64,000 bases of DNA from Corticimicrobacter populi (GTDB lineage Bacteria > Pseudomonadota > Gammaproteobacteria > Burkholderiales > Burkholderiaceae_B): contig NZ_QETA01000006.1 in the NCBI RefSeq assembly GCF_003123725.1, positions 62,001-126,000 of the forward strand. Reading direction: 5' to 3'. The position numbers and the translations under genes were made by a program. The notes beneath the pieces are model-generated. The model was given only the letters and a program-made list of their open reading frames with translations, had not been told where the DNA came from and made no database searches. The first letter of the stretch is position 1; the number at the start of each line of letters is the position of its first letter. Positions 1 through 8,776 of this stretch are shown here, piece after piece.

Positions 1-22
1 AGTGCTGTGCTACGTGGCCTAA
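1..22 (+). CDS. rpsH: 30S ribosomal protein S8, 3' end only
   Basis: The first bases read in frame as V-L-C-Y-V-A followed by TAA at 20-22. This fits the C-terminal end of ribosomal protein S8, which precedes rplF in the spc operon of nearly all bacteria. Only six codons are inside the window, so the call rests mainly on position and on this short C-terminal match. The stop overlaps the start of the AAGGAG ribosome binding site of rplF. Confidence 0.75.
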
Positions 23-32
23 GGAGAATCAG

Positions 33-566
33 ATGTCACGTATCGCAAAATACCCCGTAGACCTGCCCAAGGGTGTTGAAGCCAACATTACGGCAGAACA
101 GATCACCGTCAAGGGTCCGCTGGGCACGCTCAGCCAACCCCTGAGCGGCGATGTCGAAATCAAGCTGGAAGATGGCAAGCTGAACTTTGCTGTGGCCAAC
201 GAAACCCGTCATGCCAAGGCCATGTCCGGCACGCTGCGCGCGCTGGTCAACAACATGGTCACCGGCGTGAGCAAGGGCTTCGAGCGTCGCCTGACCCTGG
301 TTGGCGTGGGTTTCCGCGCCCAGGTCCAGGGCGAGGCACTCAAGCTGCAGCTTGGTTTCTCGCACGACATCGTGCATCCCCTGCCGGCCGGTATCAAGGC
401 CGAATGTCCCAGCCAGACGGAAATCGTCATCAAGGGCAGTGACAAGCAGGTGGTTGGAGAAGTGGCGGCCAAGATTCGCGCCTACCGCAAGCCCGAGCCC
501 TACAAGGGCAAGGGTGTCCGGTATGCCGACGAGCGCGTCGTCATCAAGGAAACCAAGAAGAAATAA
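33..566 (+). CDS. rplF: 50S ribosomal protein L6
   Basis: Encodes ribosomal protein L6 (177 aa, normal family length), which binds 23S rRNA near the sarcin-ricin loop at the factor-binding site of the large subunit. The N-terminus [15 protein letters not shown] and the C-terminal segment [15 protein letters not shown] are typical of bacterial L6. The start is set by AAGGAG at 21-26, six bases before ATG. It lies between rpsH and rplR in the conserved spc operon and should be co-transcribed with them; S8-mediated translational control of this operon is known in enterobacteria but was not tested here. Confidence 0.98.
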   Translation: MSRIAKYPVDLPKGVEANITAEQITVKGPLGTLSQPLSGDVEIKLEDGKLNFAVANETRHAKAMSGTLRALVNNMVTGVSKGFERRLTLVGVGFRAQVQGEALKLQLGFSHDIVHPLPAGIKAECPSQTEIVIKGSDKQVVGEVAAKIRAYRKPEPYKGKGVRYADERVVIKETKKK

Positions 567-587
567 GCGCCCAGGTAAGGACAGATC

Positions 588-953
588 ATGGACAAAAAGC
601 AAACCCGTTTGCGTCGTGCGGTGCCTACCCGTCGGAAGATTGCCGAACTGCGCATGCATCGCCTCTCGGTTTTCCGTACGAACCAGCACATCTACGCGAA
701 CATCATTTCTCCCGAAGGCGACCGCGTTCTGGTCAGCGCTTCGACCGTCGAAACCGAGCTGCGTCAGCAACTCGCTGGCGAAACCGGCCGTGGCAGCAAT
801 GTCGCAGCCGCCAGCCTGGTGGGCAAGCGCGTGGCCGAGAAGGCCAAGGCTGCCGGCATCGAAACGGTCGCGTTTGACCGTTCCGGTTTCCGTTATCACG
901 GCCGCGTCAAGGCGCTGGCCGAAGCCGCTCGCGAAGCCGGCCTGAAGTTTTAA
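588..953 (+). CDS. rplR: 50S ribosomal protein L18
   Basis: Encodes L18 (121 aa, usual length), which with L5 and L25 anchors 5S rRNA on the 50S subunit. The basic N-terminus ([18 protein letters not shown]) is the rRNA-contacting tail, and the ending [17 protein letters not shown] is diagnostic for the family. It sits 21 bases after rplF and 15 bases before rpsE, as in other spc operons. A GTAAGGA-type ribosome binding site precedes the ATG. Nothing unusual is seen. Confidence 0.98.
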   Translation: MDKKQTRLRRAVPTRRKIAELRMHRLSVFRTNQHIYANIISPEGDRVLVSASTVETELRQQLAGETGRGSNVAAASLVGKRVAEKAKAAGIETVAFDRSGFRYHGRVKALAEAAREAGLKF

Positions 954-968
954 GCGAGGATACTCATT

Positions 969-1490
969 ATGGCCAAGGTACAAGGCAAAAACGCTGCGGC
1001 GGACGAGCGCGATGATGGTCTTCGCGAAAAGATGATCGCCGTCAACCGTGTCAGCAAGGTAGTGAAGGGTGGTCGCACCATGAGCTTCGCTGCGCTGACC
1101 GTGGTCGGTGATGGCGATGGCCGCATCGGCATGGGCAAGGGCAAGGCACGTGAAGTGCCGGTCGCCGTCCAGAAGGCAATGGAACAGGCCCGTCGCGGTC
1201 TGTTCAAGGTTGCCCTCAAGAACGGCACCCTGCACCACACCGTCGTGGGCAAGCACGGCGCCTCCACGGTGCTGATCTCGCCGGCAGCCGAAGGTACCGG
1301 CGTGATCGCCGGTGGCCCGATGCGCGCCATTTTCGAAGTGATGGGTGTTCGCAACGTCGTGGCCAAGAGCCTCGGTTCGAGCAACCCGTACAACATGGTG
1401 CGTGCCACCCTCAACGGCCTGCAGGCTGCGATGACCCCGTCCGAAGTGGCGGCCAAGCGCGGCAAGACCGTTGAAGAGATTCTGGGGTAA
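969..1490 (+). CDS. rpsE: 30S ribosomal protein S5
   Basis: Encodes S5 (173 aa), a 30S protein at the mRNA entry channel involved in decoding accuracy; changes in its N-terminal double-stranded RNA-binding-like domain give spectinomycin resistance in other bacteria. The segment [19 protein letters not shown] is the conserved S5 signature (around residues 25-43) and [17 protein letters not shown] follows. The C-terminal domain with [16 protein letters not shown] is also typical. Gene order and spacing match the spc operon; rpmD follows after three bases. Confidence 0.98.
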   Translation: MAKVQGKNAAADERDDGLREKMIAVNRVSKVVKGGRTMSFAALTVVGDGDGRIGMGKGKAREVPVAVQKAMEQARRGLFKVALKNGTLHHTVVGKHGASTVLISPAAEGTGVIAGGPMRAIFEVMGVRNVVAKSLGSSNPYNMVRATLNGLQAAMTPSEVAAKRGKTVEEILG

Positions 1491-1493
1491 GTC

Positions 1494-1679
1494 ATGTCAC
1501 AGAAACAAATCAAAGTCACCCTGGTCCGGTCCGTGATCGGCACCAAGGCTCCGCACCGCGCCACTGTGCGTGGTCTGGGTCTGCGCGGTCTCAACAGCAG
1601 CCGCGTGCTGGTCGATACGCCCGAAGTGCGCGGCATGATCCGTAAAGTGGATTATCTCGTGCGCGTCGAAGAAGTCTGA
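1494..1679 (+). CDS. rpmD: 50S ribosomal protein L30
   Basis: Encodes L30 (61 aa), a small 50S protein. The sequence [19 protein letters not shown] and the later [16 protein letters not shown] segment match bacterial L30, and the length is normal. The start codon is only three bases after the rpsE stop, suggesting translational coupling. It is followed by rplO eleven bases downstream. L30 is absent in some bacterial groups but is normally present at this place in Burkholderiales. Confidence 0.97.
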   Translation: MSQKQIKVTLVRSVIGTKAPHRATVRGLGLRGLNSSRVLVDTPEVRGMIRKVDYLVRVEEV

Positions 1680-1690
1680 AAGGATTCGTG

Positions 1691-2134
1691 ATGACGGATA
1701 ACGTTCAACTCAATACGCTGTCGCCCGCCGAGGGCGCCAAGCATCCCCGCCGCCGCGTTGGTCGCGGTATCGGTTCCGGCCTCGGCAAGACTGGTGGTCG
1801 CGGTCACAAGGGCCAGAAGTCCCGTGCCGGTGGTTTCCACAAGGTCGGCTTCGAGGGCGGTCAGATGCCCCTGCAGCGCCGTCTGCCCAAGCGTGGTTTC
1901 ACGCCCCTGGGTGGTCACCTGCGTGCCGAAGTGCGCCTGTCCGAGCTGCAAGCCCTGCCCGTCGATGAAATCGACGTCCAGGTCCTGAAGCAGGCCGGCG
2001 TGGTTGGCCAGGCCGTGCGCTTCGTCAAGGTCATCAAGTCCGGCGAACTCTCCCGCAAGGTCGTTCTCAAGGGTCTGACGGCAACGGCCGGCGCACGCGC
2101 CGCGATCGAAGCCGCCGGCGGTTCGCTGGCCTGA
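1691..2134 (+). CDS. rplO: 50S ribosomal protein L15
   Basis: Encodes L15 (147 aa), a late-assembling 50S protein. The glycine- and arginine-rich N-terminal half ([19 protein letters not shown], then [10 protein letters not shown]) is the rRNA-threading extension that defines the family. Two start codons are possible: GTG at 1688 or ATG at 1691. The AGGA at 1681-1684 is six bases from the ATG but only three from the GTG, so I chose the ATG. It is followed after 16 bases by secY, the normal spc-operon arrangement. Confidence 0.97.
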   Translation: MTDNVQLNTLSPAEGAKHPRRRVGRGIGSGLGKTGGRGHKGQKSRAGGFHKVGFEGGQMPLQRRLPKRGFTPLGGHLRAEVRLSELQALPVDEIDVQVLKQAGVVGQAVRFVKVIKSGELSRKVVLKGLTATAGARAAIEAAGGSLA

Positions 2135-2150
2135 GAAGATCGGAGGACGA

Positions 2151-3491
2151 GTGGCTAACGCGCAGGCACTTGGAAAGACAGGGGCACGCTACGGCGATCT
2201 GAAACGTCGTCTGGTGTTCCTGTTGCTGGCCCTGGTTGTATACAGGCTGGGGACGCATATCCCCGTGCCTGGCATCAATCCGGACGAGCTGGCTTCCCTG
2301 TTCCGCCAGAATGAAGGCGGGATCCTGGGACTGTTCAACATGTTCTCGGGTGGAGCCCTGTCGCGCTTTTCCATCTTCGCATTGGGGATCATGCCGTACA
2401 TCTCGGCATCGATCATCATGCAGCTGGCTTCGGTGGTGATCCCATCGCTCGAGGCCTTGAAGAAGGAAGGCGAAGCAGGACGTCGCAAGATCACTCAATA
2501 TACGCGCTATGGCACGGTCGTGCTGGCTCTGGTGCAGGCGGTCGGTATTTCCGTCGCACTCGAGTCGCAACCTGGCCTGGTCATCGATCCTGGCATGCTG
2601 TTCCGTGTCATGACCGTGATCACGCTGGTGACCGGCACCATGTTCATGATGTGGCTTGGCGAGCAGATCACCGAGCGCGGCCTTGGCAACGGTATCTCGA
2701 TCCTGATTTTTGCAGGTATCGTGGCCGGTCTGCCGGCAGCGCTGGGCGGCACGCTCGACCTGGTCCGGACCAACTCGATCTCGGCCCTGTCGGCGCTGTT
2801 CATCCTGGCTCTGGTCGTCCTGGTGACTGCATTCGTCGTGTTCGTGGAACGTGGCCAGCGCAAGATCCCGGTCAACTACGCCAAGCGCCAGGTCGGCAAC
2901 AAGGTGTATGGCGGGCAAAGCTCGCACCTGCCCCTCAAGCTGAACATGGCCGGTGTGATTCCGCCGATCTTCGCCTCGTCGATCATCCTGTTCCCGGCCA
3001 CGATTACCCAGTGGTTCTCGCAGGGTGGCAACCAGGGTTGGTTTGCGAAGTGGCTGAGTGATCTGGCTGCCGAGCTGTCGCCGGGCCGTCCGCTGTACAT
3101 CACGCTGTATGCCGTCGCGATTGTATTCTTCTGCTTCTTCTACACGGCCCTGGTGTTCAACAGCCGCGAGACCGCAGATAACCTCAAGCGCAGTGGTGCC
3201 TTCGTTCCCGGGATCCGTCCTGGTACGCAGACAGCACGGTATATTGATAAAATCCTGACCCGGCTCACGCTGGCGGGCGCCATCTACATCACGCTGGTCT
3301 GCCTGCTGCCCGAGTTTCTGACGCTGCGCTGGAATGTGCCGTTCTACTTCGGTGGAACCTCGCTCCTGATCATCGTCGTGGTGTCGATGGACTTCATGGC
3401 CCAGGTTCAGGCCTACATGATGTCTCATCAGTACGATTCCCTGCTCAAGAAGGCTAACTTCAAGGGCGGCAACGGACTGACGATGCGGTAG
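2151..3491 (+). CDS. secY: Preprotein translocase subunit SecY
   Basis: Encodes the channel-forming SecY subunit (446 aa) of the SecYEG inner-membrane translocon. About ten hydrophobic transmembrane segments are visible. The TM2 plug-region sequence ([19 protein letters not shown]) and the cytoplasmic loop [18 protein letters not shown] are classic SecY signatures. The start is GTG, preceded by GGAGGA at about 2141-2146. It sits between rplO and infA as in other Burkholderiales, so its expression is tied to ribosome production. Confidence 0.98.
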   Translation: MANAQALGKTGARYGDLKRRLVFLLLALVVYRLGTHIPVPGINPDELASLFRQNEGGILGLFNMFSGGALSRFSIFALGIMPYISASIIMQLASVVIPSLEALKKEGEAGRRKITQYTRYGTVVLALVQAVGISVALESQPGLVIDPGMLFRVMTVITLVTGTMFMMWLGEQITERGLGNGISILIFAGIVAGLPAALGGTLDLVRTNSISALSALFILALVVLVTAFVVFVERGQRKIPVNYAKRQVGNKVYGGQSSHLPLKLNMAGVIPPIFASSIILFPATITQWFSQGGNQGWFAKWLSDLAAELSPGRPLYITLYAVAIVFFCFFYTALVFNSRETADNLKRSGAFVPGIRPGTQTARYIDKILTRLTLAGAIYITLVCLLPEFLTLRWNVPFYFGGTSLLIIVVVSMDFMAQVQAYMMSHQYDSLLKKANFKGGNGLTMR

Positions 3492-3498
3492 AACGACG

Positions 3499-3717
3499 AT
3501 GGCAAAAGACGACGTCATTCAAATGCAGGGGGAGGTTGTCGAAAACCTCCCGAACGCGACATTTCGCGTCAAGCTGGAAAATGGCCATCAGGTTTTGGGC
3601 CATATCTCGGGCAAGATGCGTATGCACTATATCCGGATTTTGCCGGGCGACAAGGTAACTGTGGAGCTCACGCCATACGACCTGACGCGCGCCAGAATCG
3701 TATTCCGTTCCAAATAA
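3499..3717 (+). CDS. infA: Translation initiation factor IF-1
   Basis: Encodes IF-1 (72 aa), a one-domain OB-fold S1-like protein that occupies the 30S A site during initiation and helps IF-2 and IF-3. The whole length matches the family, including [19 protein letters not shown] and [18 protein letters not shown]. It starts eight bases after secY, and rpmJ follows. Some Burkholderiales carry a second infA copy elsewhere; this spc-linked copy is the standard one. Confidence 0.98.
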   Translation: MAKDDVIQMQGEVVENLPNATFRVKLENGHQVLGHISGKMRMHYIRILPGDKVTVELTPYDLTRARIVFRSK

Positions 3718-3750
3718 GAACGGCCAGCGGGAATTCAAGGAGTTATTAAA

Positions 3751-3864
3751 ATGAAAGTAATGGCATCAGTGAAGCAGATGTGCCGTCACTGCAAAATCAT
3801 CAAACGTCACGGCGTGGTGCGTGTTATTTGTACCGATCCGCGACACAAGCAACGCCAGGGCTAA
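3751..3864 (+). CDS. rpmJ: 50S ribosomal protein L36
   Basis: A 37-codon gene reading [15 protein letters not shown] through HKQRQG and ending with TAA at 3862-3864. L36 is the smallest ribosomal protein. This copy is the zinc-binding type: C11, C14, C27 and H32 supply the ligands. An AAGGAG site at 3737-3742 lies eight bases before the ATG. Its place between infA and rpsM is the conserved link between the spc and alpha operons. Confidence 0.97.
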   Translation: MKVMASVKQMCRHCKIIKRHGVVRVICTDPRHKQRQG

Positions 3865-3897
3865 TCGGCTCTGAATTCGTTTTACTGAGGAACAGTC

Positions 3898-4263
3898 ATG
3901 GCCCGTATTGCTGGCATCAACATTCCGCCGCATCAACACGCCGAAATCGGTCTGACCGCCATTTTCGGCATCGGTCGCACGCGCGCCCGCAAGATCTGTG
4001 AAGCGGCCGGGATCCCCACCACCAAGAAGATCAAGGATCTGGACGACACCGAGCTTGAGCGTGTGCGCGAACAGGTCGGCAGCTTCACCGTCGAAGGCGA
4101 TCTGCGCCGCGAAGTGCAGCTTTCGATCAAACGCCTGATCGACCTGGGGACCTATCGTGGCATGCGTCACCGTCGTGGCCTGCCGGTCCGCGGTCAACGT
4201 ACCCGCACCAACGCACGTACCCGCAAGGGTCCGCGTCGTGCCGGTGTGGCGCTGAAGAAATAA
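3898..4263 (+). CDS. rpsM: 30S ribosomal protein S13
   Basis: Encodes S13 (121 aa), located in the head of the 30S subunit, where it contacts the P-site tRNA and forms bridge B1 with L5. The N-terminus [20 protein letters not shown] and the basic C-terminal tail with [19 protein letters not shown] are characteristic, and the length is normal. It opens the alpha-operon segment rpsM-rpsK-rpsD-rpoA-rplQ. It is separated from rpmJ by 33 bases and from rpsK by 15. Confidence 0.98.
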   Translation: MARIAGINIPPHQHAEIGLTAIFGIGRTRARKICEAAGIPTTKKIKDLDDTELERVREQVGSFTVEGDLRREVQLSIKRLIDLGTYRGMRHRRGLPVRGQRTRTNARTRKGPRRAGVALKK

Positions 4264-4278
4264 TCGAGGATAAGAGAA

Positions 4279-4680
4279 ATGGCCAAAGCTTCTGCCAGCG
4301 GCGCATCACGCGTTCGCAAAAAGGTCAAAAAGAACGTTGCCGACGGGATTGCTCACGTCCACGCTTCTTTCAACAACACCATCATCACCATCACCGACCG
4401 CCAGGGCAATGCCCTGTCGTGGGCGACGTCGGGTGGCGCGGGCTTCAAGGGCTCGCGCAAGTCGACGCCGTTCGCAGCCCAGGTCGCTGCCGAAACCGCA
4501 GGCCGCGTGGCCCAGGAATACGGCATCAAGACGCTGGAAGTGCGGATCAAGGGACCGGGTCCGGGCCGGGAATCGTCGGTGCGCGCGCTGAATGCGCTGG
4601 GCATCAAGATTTCCAGCATCTCCGACATCACGCCCCTCCCGCATAACGGCTGCCGTCCGCCCAAGCGTCGGCGCATCTAA
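4279..4680 (+). CDS. rpsK: 30S ribosomal protein S11
   Basis: Encodes S11 (133 aa), a platform protein of the 30S subunit near the E site and the Shine-Dalgarno helix. The segments [20 protein letters not shown] and the closing [17 protein letters not shown] are hallmark S11 sequences. The position between rpsM and rpsD is standard. The next gene starts 11 bases downstream with a GTG. Confidence 0.98.
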   Translation: MAKASASGASRVRKKVKKNVADGIAHVHASFNNTIITITDRQGNALSWATSGGAGFKGSRKSTPFAAQVAAETAGRVAQEYGIKTLEVRIKGPGPGRESSVRALNALGIKISSISDITPLPHNGCRPPKRRRI

Positions 4681-4691
4681 GGAAAAGCATC

Positions 4692-5315
4692 GTGGCACGT
4701 TATATTGGACCTAAATGCAAGCTCTCGCGCCGCGAGGGTACCGACCTGTTTCTGAAGAGCGCCCGCCGTTCGCTGGATTCCAAGTGCAAGCTGGATTCCA
4801 AGCCCGGTCAACACGGTCGCACTTCGGGTGCCCGTACGTCCGACTACGGTCTGCAACTGCGCGAAAAGCAAAAGCTCAAGCGCATGTACGGTGTGCAGGA
4901 AAAGCAATTCCGCAAGTACTTCCAGGAAGCCGAGCGCCGTCGTGGCAACACCGGCGAGACCCTGATCCAGTTGCTCGAATCGCGTCTGGACAACGTGGTC
5001 TACCGTATGGGCTTCGGCTCGACCCGCGCTGAAGCTCGCCAACTGGTGAACCACCGCGCCATCGAGCTGAACGGCCGTACTGCCGATATCGCTTCGATCA
5101 TCGTCAAGGCTGGCGACGTTGTCTCCATCCGTGAGAAGGCCAAGAAGCAAGGCCGTATCAAGGAAGCCCTGGATCTGGCAACCGGCATTGGCCTGCCCCA
5201 GTGGGTTGAAGTGGACGCTGGCAAGCAAAGCGGCGTGTTCAAGCAAGCCCCTGACCGCGTCGACGTGGCTCGCGACATCAACGAGTCGCTGGTCGTCGAA
5301 CTGTATTCGCGTTAA
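4692..5315 (+). CDS. rpsD: 30S ribosomal protein S4
   Basis: Encodes S4 (207 aa), a primary 16S rRNA-binding protein that nucleates 30S assembly and, in enterobacteria, represses translation of the alpha operon. The N-terminal segment [19 protein letters not shown] and the S4 RNA-binding domain (about residues 98-160, [20 protein letters not shown] then [13 protein letters not shown]) are clear. The start is GTG, preceded by AAGGAAA at 4679-4685. Only two cysteines (9 and 32) are present in the N-terminal part, so a complete four-cysteine zinc site is not expected. A very strong hairpin follows the gene. Confidence 0.98.
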   Translation: MARYIGPKCKLSRREGTDLFLKSARRSLDSKCKLDSKPGQHGRTSGARTSDYGLQLREKQKLKRMYGVQEKQFRKYFQEAERRRGNTGETLIQLLESRLDNVVYRMGFGSTRAEARQLVNHRAIELNGRTADIASIIVKAGDVVSIREKAKKQGRIKEALDLATGIGLPQWVEVDAGKQSGVFKQAPDRVDVARDINESLVVELYSR

Positions 5316-5331
5316 TATCACGCGTTTCCGT

Positions 5332-5365
5332 ACAAACGTACGCCTGTTTTCAGGCGTACGTTTGT
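5332..5365 (+). terminator. 15-bp perfect hairpin between rpsD and rpoA
   Basis: Arms 5332-5346 (ACAAACGTACGCCTG) and 5351-5365 are exact reverse complements around a TTTT loop. The right arm ends in TTTGT and is followed by TGCGTTT rather than a continuous T-run, so it may be a partial terminator, an RNA processing site or a stability element rather than a full stop. It sits inside the alpha operon, where it could lower or separate rpoA expression from the ribosomal protein genes. Confidence 0.6.
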
Positions 5366-5448
5366 TGCGTTTCCTGGCCTTGATCGGCCTTCTCTCCATC
5401 AGCCTTATCGGTGTAACGAGCCGAGGGTATTGAAAAGGATACACATAC

Positions 5449-6444
5449 ATGTCCACCAATGGTCTGCTGAAACCGCGCAGCATCGAAGTCGAAGCGCTGG
5501 GTGTCAATCGCGCCGAGATTATTCTCGAACCCTTCGAGCGCGGCTACGGCCACACCCTGGGCAATGCCCTGCGTCGCATCCTGCTGTCGTCGATGTATGG
5601 CTATGCTCCGACCGAAGTTCAGATCACCGGCGTCGTTCACGAGTACTCCACCATCCCTGGCGTGCGCGAAGACGTGGTCGATATCCTGCTGAACCTCAAG
5701 GGCATCGTATTCAAGCTTCACAACCGTGACGAAATCACCGTTGTGCTGCGCAAGGAAGGCACCGGCCCCGTGCTGGCGTCGGACATCGAACTGCCGCATG
5801 ATGCAGAAATCATCAACCCTGATCATGTGATTGCCACGCTGACCGACAATGCCAAGCTGGAAATGCAGATCAAGGTCGAGAAGGGTCGCGGCTATGTGCC
5901 CGGCAACGTCCGCAACCTGCAGGAAGATCGCAGCGCCAGCCTGGGCCGCATCGTCCTGGATGCTTCGTTCAGCCCCGTACGCCGTGTCAGCTACGCTGTC
6001 GAAAACGCCCGCGTCGAGCAACGCACCGACCTGGACAAGCTGGTCCTGGACGTCGAAACCAACGGCGTGATCTCGCCCGAGGAAGCCGTGCGCCAGTCGG
6101 CCCGCATCCTGATGGACCAGATCTCCGTCTTTGCCGCACTGGAAGGTGCAGGTGATCAGCCCGAGAACGGCATCGTGCGTGGCGGCGTCGCCCCGCAAAT
6201 CGATCCGGTCCTGCTGCGCCCGGTCGATGACCTGGAACTGACGGTGCGTTCGGCCAACTGCCTGAAGGCCGAAAACATCTACTACATCGGCGATCTGATC
6301 CAGCGTACCGAAAATGAGCTGCTCAAGACCCCCAATCTGGGTCGCAAGTCGCTCAACGAGATCAAGGAAGTCCTGGCCGCACGCGGCCTGACACTGGGCA
6401 TGAAGCTCGACAACTGGCCCCCGATGGGCCTCGAGCGTCCCTGA
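5449..6444 (+). CDS. rpoA: DNA-directed RNA polymerase subunit alpha
   Basis: Encodes the RNA polymerase alpha subunit (331 aa). The N-terminal domain (about 1-235) carries the assembly motifs [19 protein letters not shown] and the beta/beta'-contact region. The C-terminal domain (about 250-325; [20 protein letters not shown], later [18 protein letters not shown]) has the helix-hairpin-helix that binds UP elements and activators. The length is close to that of other betaproteobacterial RpoA. An AAAAGGATA site precedes the ATG. The 133-base gap from rpsD contains a strong hairpin. Confidence 0.98.
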   Translation: MSTNGLLKPRSIEVEALGVNRAEIILEPFERGYGHTLGNALRRILLSSMYGYAPTEVQITGVVHEYSTIPGVREDVVDILLNLKGIVFKLHNRDEITVVLRKEGTGPVLASDIELPHDAEIINPDHVIATLTDNAKLEMQIKVEKGRGYVPGNVRNLQEDRSASLGRIVLDASFSPVRRVSYAVENARVEQRTDLDKLVLDVETNGVISPEEAVRQSARILMDQISVFAALEGAGDQPENGIVRGGVAPQIDPVLLRPVDDLELTVRSANCLKAENIYYIGDLIQRTENELLKTPNLGRKSLNEIKEVLAARGLTLGMKLDNWPPMGLERP

Positions 6445-6646
6445 TCTCGGTATGGCGCCAGTGCTGCAAGGCCTGGCGCAGCCATAGTTCAGCTATAATC
6501 CCGCGTCCAGCCGATTTGCAGTAACCGGCTGGCCGGATTGACTACCGGACCGCATGCCTTTCTTTTCAAGTGAAAGAGGGGCGTGATAGAAGAACCGGGC
6601 CCCTGCGGCGCAAGCCGTTCATTAGATTCTTACTAGGAAAATCAAC
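6445..6646 (+). promoter_or_regulatory. rpoA-rplQ intergenic region with possible promoter and inverted repeats
   Basis: This 202-base gap is long for an operon-internal spacer. A perfect TATAAT lies at 6494-6499, but the hexamer 17 bases upstream (GCCTGG) is a poor -35, so promoter activity is only possible. An inverted repeat CCAGCCG (6507-6513) / CGGCTGG (6526-6532) and a short CTTTC/GAAAG stem further down could form leader structures for rplQ. No open reading frame is convincing here. Confidence 0.3.
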
Positions 6647-7036
6647 ATGCGTCACCGTAACGGTCTCCGTAAGCTCAACCGCACCAGCAGCCACCGCCTT
6701 GCCATGTTCCGCAACATGGCTGTCGCCCTGATCACGCACGAAGCCATCAAGACGACCCTGCCCAAGGCCAAGGAACTGCGCGGCGTGATCGAGCCCCTGA
6801 TCACCCTGGCCAAAGAGCCGACCCTGGCCAACAAGCGTCTGGCCTTTGCTCGCCTGCGTGACCGCGCTGCCGTGGTCAAGCTGTTCGCCGAAATCGGCCC
6901 CCGTTACCAAGGCCGTCCCGGTGGCTACACCCGCGTGCTGAAGATGGGCTTCCGCCAGGGCGACAATGCCCCGATGGCTTTCATGGAGCTGGTGGACCGT
7001 CCTGAGCCCACCGAAGCAGAAGCCAGCGCCGAATAA
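6647..7036 (+). CDS. rplQ: 50S ribosomal protein L17
   Basis: Encodes L17 (129 aa), a 50S protein near the polypeptide exit tunnel. The N-terminus [20 protein letters not shown] and the segment [19 protein letters not shown] are diagnostic. It is the last gene of the alpha operon, and transcription is expected to stop at the hairpin at 7081-7116. The start is an ATG preceded by TACTAGGAAAATCAAC, with AGGA nine bases before it. Confidence 0.98.
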   Translation: MRHRNGLRKLNRTSSHRLAMFRNMAVALITHEAIKTTLPKAKELRGVIEPLITLAKEPTLANKRLAFARLRDRAAVVKLFAEIGPRYQGRPGGYTRVLKMGFRQGDNAPMAFMELVDRPEPTEAEASAE

Positions 7037-7080
7037 GTCCTGATGCGCCTGTGGGATGTCATCCTGGAGGCGCGGCGACA

Positions 7081-7116
7081 AAAAAGCCCGTATTGCAAAT
7101 GCAGTACGGGCTTTTT
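7081..7116. terminator. Bidirectional intrinsic terminator after rplQ
   Basis: The sequence AAAAAGCCCGTATTGC (7081-7096), an AAAT loop and GCAGTACGGGCTTTTT (7101-7116) form a 16-bp stem with one wobble pair, with A-run and T-run on opposite sides. It can stop transcription from both directions, serving rplQ on the plus strand and the rhodanese gene that ends at 7128 on the minus strand. Confidence 0.9.
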
Positions 7117-7127
7117 GCATTGCAGGG

Positions 7128-8741
7128 TCAGTGCCTGCCGCGAAAGCCCGACAATTCATCCGGTTGGCATTGCGCGAGTAGATTGGTTTCCCACGCAAGA
7201 TAGCACCGGGCCGCCTCCAGATTGCCGTCGTGGCGGTCATGTACGAAGAACAGGTAGTCGATCATCTCCTCATCGCTGGGAAGGTCGGGCGTGACTTCAA
7301 GATTCTGGGTGATGGGGTGCCAGATTGATTCTGCCGCCCAGGCGATGTCTTGGATGCCGTATCCGTTCAGGTCGAATGCGGCCAGACTCGCAATATCGAG
7401 GCTGTCTGCCAGTACGGTGACATGTTGGGGAATCGCCGACAGCGTTGCGAGCGTTCTGGGCAAGTGCGGCCGTATGCTCCAGCGAGCGCCTTGTGGGTGC
7501 CCGCTGCGATGCGCCAGGCCGGAGCGCAGATCAAGGAGCAGATGTGTCGGCAACTGGATGCGCCGGAGATAGCTCTCTGCATCAAGCGTCCGTATTTCGG
7601 CCCTGATACCGGCAGGGACCTGAGGGCGTTGTGACAGCAGCGCAGCGATCGTGTCGGGCGCAGCCTCGAGAATGGCACTTTGGATGCCCAGTTGTCGCAA
7701 CCAGGTTGCGACGACGCGTGTCCGCGCATCTGCGGGTGAGTTGGTCGCTATCAGGACAACCCGGCTGTGTCGGACGGCGATGGTCTGATCGGCACATTGA
7801 ACCAATTGTCCGCCAGGAACGTGGAGCAGACCTGCGATCGGCAGCGTGGCGATCTCTTCGGCGCTGCGGATGTCGATGAAATAAGTGGTGCGTCGCGTGT
7901 CGAGAGCCCAGTCGCGGGCCTGCGCTGGATCAAGGAAGACAACGCCCGCCTGGTGTGCCAGTTGATCTGCCGTGTCGGTCAGTTGCTGGCACTGTGGCTC
8001 GGCTGCAGCCGGCGGGATGGGGCGAGTGCTGCCATGCTCCAGTGGCAGACCTGCAAGCGCCCAGCCCTGGGTGCCGTTTTCAAGGGCAAAGACAGGGTTC
8101 GGCAAACCCAGATTGAGCAGTGTCTGGGCACCAATGATGCTGCGGGTGCGGCCGGCACAATGCACGATCACAGGGGTCTGCGCATCGGGCAGGACGCTGT
8201 GGATGCGCAGCGGCAGCTCGCCATTGGGAATCGGGATGGCTCCGGGAATGGTCATCTTGCGATGTTCTGCGGGCGTACGGCCATCCACCAGGACGAAGGG
8301 TTCTCCATGCCGCTGCTTGCGGTGCAGCTCGGCAGCAGAGAGGTGCGGGGTCTGTTCGATCTGTTCGATCCACTCTCCGAATGTCTTGGACGGCAGGTTG
8401 ACGCCCTGGAAGAGGGCATGTCCGGTCTGCAGCCAGGAGGCTGCGCCGCCTTCAAGGAGGGTCAGATTCGAATAGCCCAGGCTGGCCAGCCGGTGTGCGG
8501 CTTGCAGGGCAACGCCGTCATCCTGGTCGAACAGGACGATGCGGCAGTCCGGGCGCGGCAGGCGTGAAGGGGCCAGCAGTTCGAGCTGACTGTACGGGAG
8601 GTGGGTGGCAAAGAAGGGATGTCCTTCGCCGTACTGGCCGTATTCGCGTACATCGATCAATGCGATTTCCTCACCATCCTGCAGCCAGTCTGCCAACTGG
8701 GCTGCCGAAATCGATGCATGGGGGGAAGAGAATGAGGTCAT
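7128..8741 (-). CDS. Four-domain rhodanese-like sulfurtransferase
   Basis: A 537-aa cytoplasmic protein made of four rhodanese homology domains (roughly 12-110, 133-235, 260-370 and 385-475). Rhodaneses move sulfane sulfur through a persulfide on an active-site cysteine. Only domain 2 keeps that cysteine (C195 in VIVHCAGRTRS). Domain 1 has FDQDD at the same loop, and domains 3 and 4 (LIATNSP, LADSLD) also lack it, so they are probably structural or regulatory. The tail after about residue 480 is not recognised. It is the last gene of the sulfur operon, 35 bases after the lyase gene, which suggests handling of sulfur released from cysteine or cystathionine. Confidence 0.85.
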   Translation of the reverse strand: MTSFSSPHASISAAQLADWLQDGEEIALIDVREYGQYGEGHPFFATHLPYSQLELLAPSRLPRPDCRIVLFDQDDGVALQAAHRLASLGYSNLTLLEGGAASWLQTGHALFQGVNLPSKTFGEWIEQIEQTPHLSAAELHRKQRHGEPFVLVDGRTPAEHRKMTIPGAIPIPNGELPLRIHSVLPDAQTPVIVHCAGRTRSIIGAQTLLNLGLPNPVFALENGTQGWALAGLPLEHGSTRPIPPAAAEPQCQQLTDTADQLAHQAGVVFLDPAQARDWALDTRRTTYFIDIRSAEEIATLPIAGLLHVPGGQLVQCADQTIAVRHSRVVLIATNSPADARTRVVATWLRQLGIQSAILEAAPDTIAALLSQRPQVPAGIRAEIRTLDAESYLRRIQLPTHLLLDLRSGLAHRSGHPQGARWSIRPHLPRTLATLSAIPQHVTVLADSLDIASLAAFDLNGYGIQDIAWAAESIWHPITQNLEVTPDLPSDEEMIDYLFFVHDRHDGNLEAARCYLAWETNLLAQCQPDELSGFRGRH

Positions 8742-8776
8742 GAGTAGAGATCAGGTGCGATTGATAAGAGAGTGGG

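Noticed and set aside
36-1256. Long minus-strand open frame (406 codons) across rplF, rplR and rpsE
   Set aside because: It is fully antisense to three certain ribosomal protein genes. Long antisense frames are common in high-G+C DNA and its translation resembles no protein family I know.
2067-3518. 483-codon minus-strand open frame opposite secY
   Set aside because: Antisense to secY, rich in H, Q, R and D as expected from reversed membrane-protein codons, with no recognisable motif.
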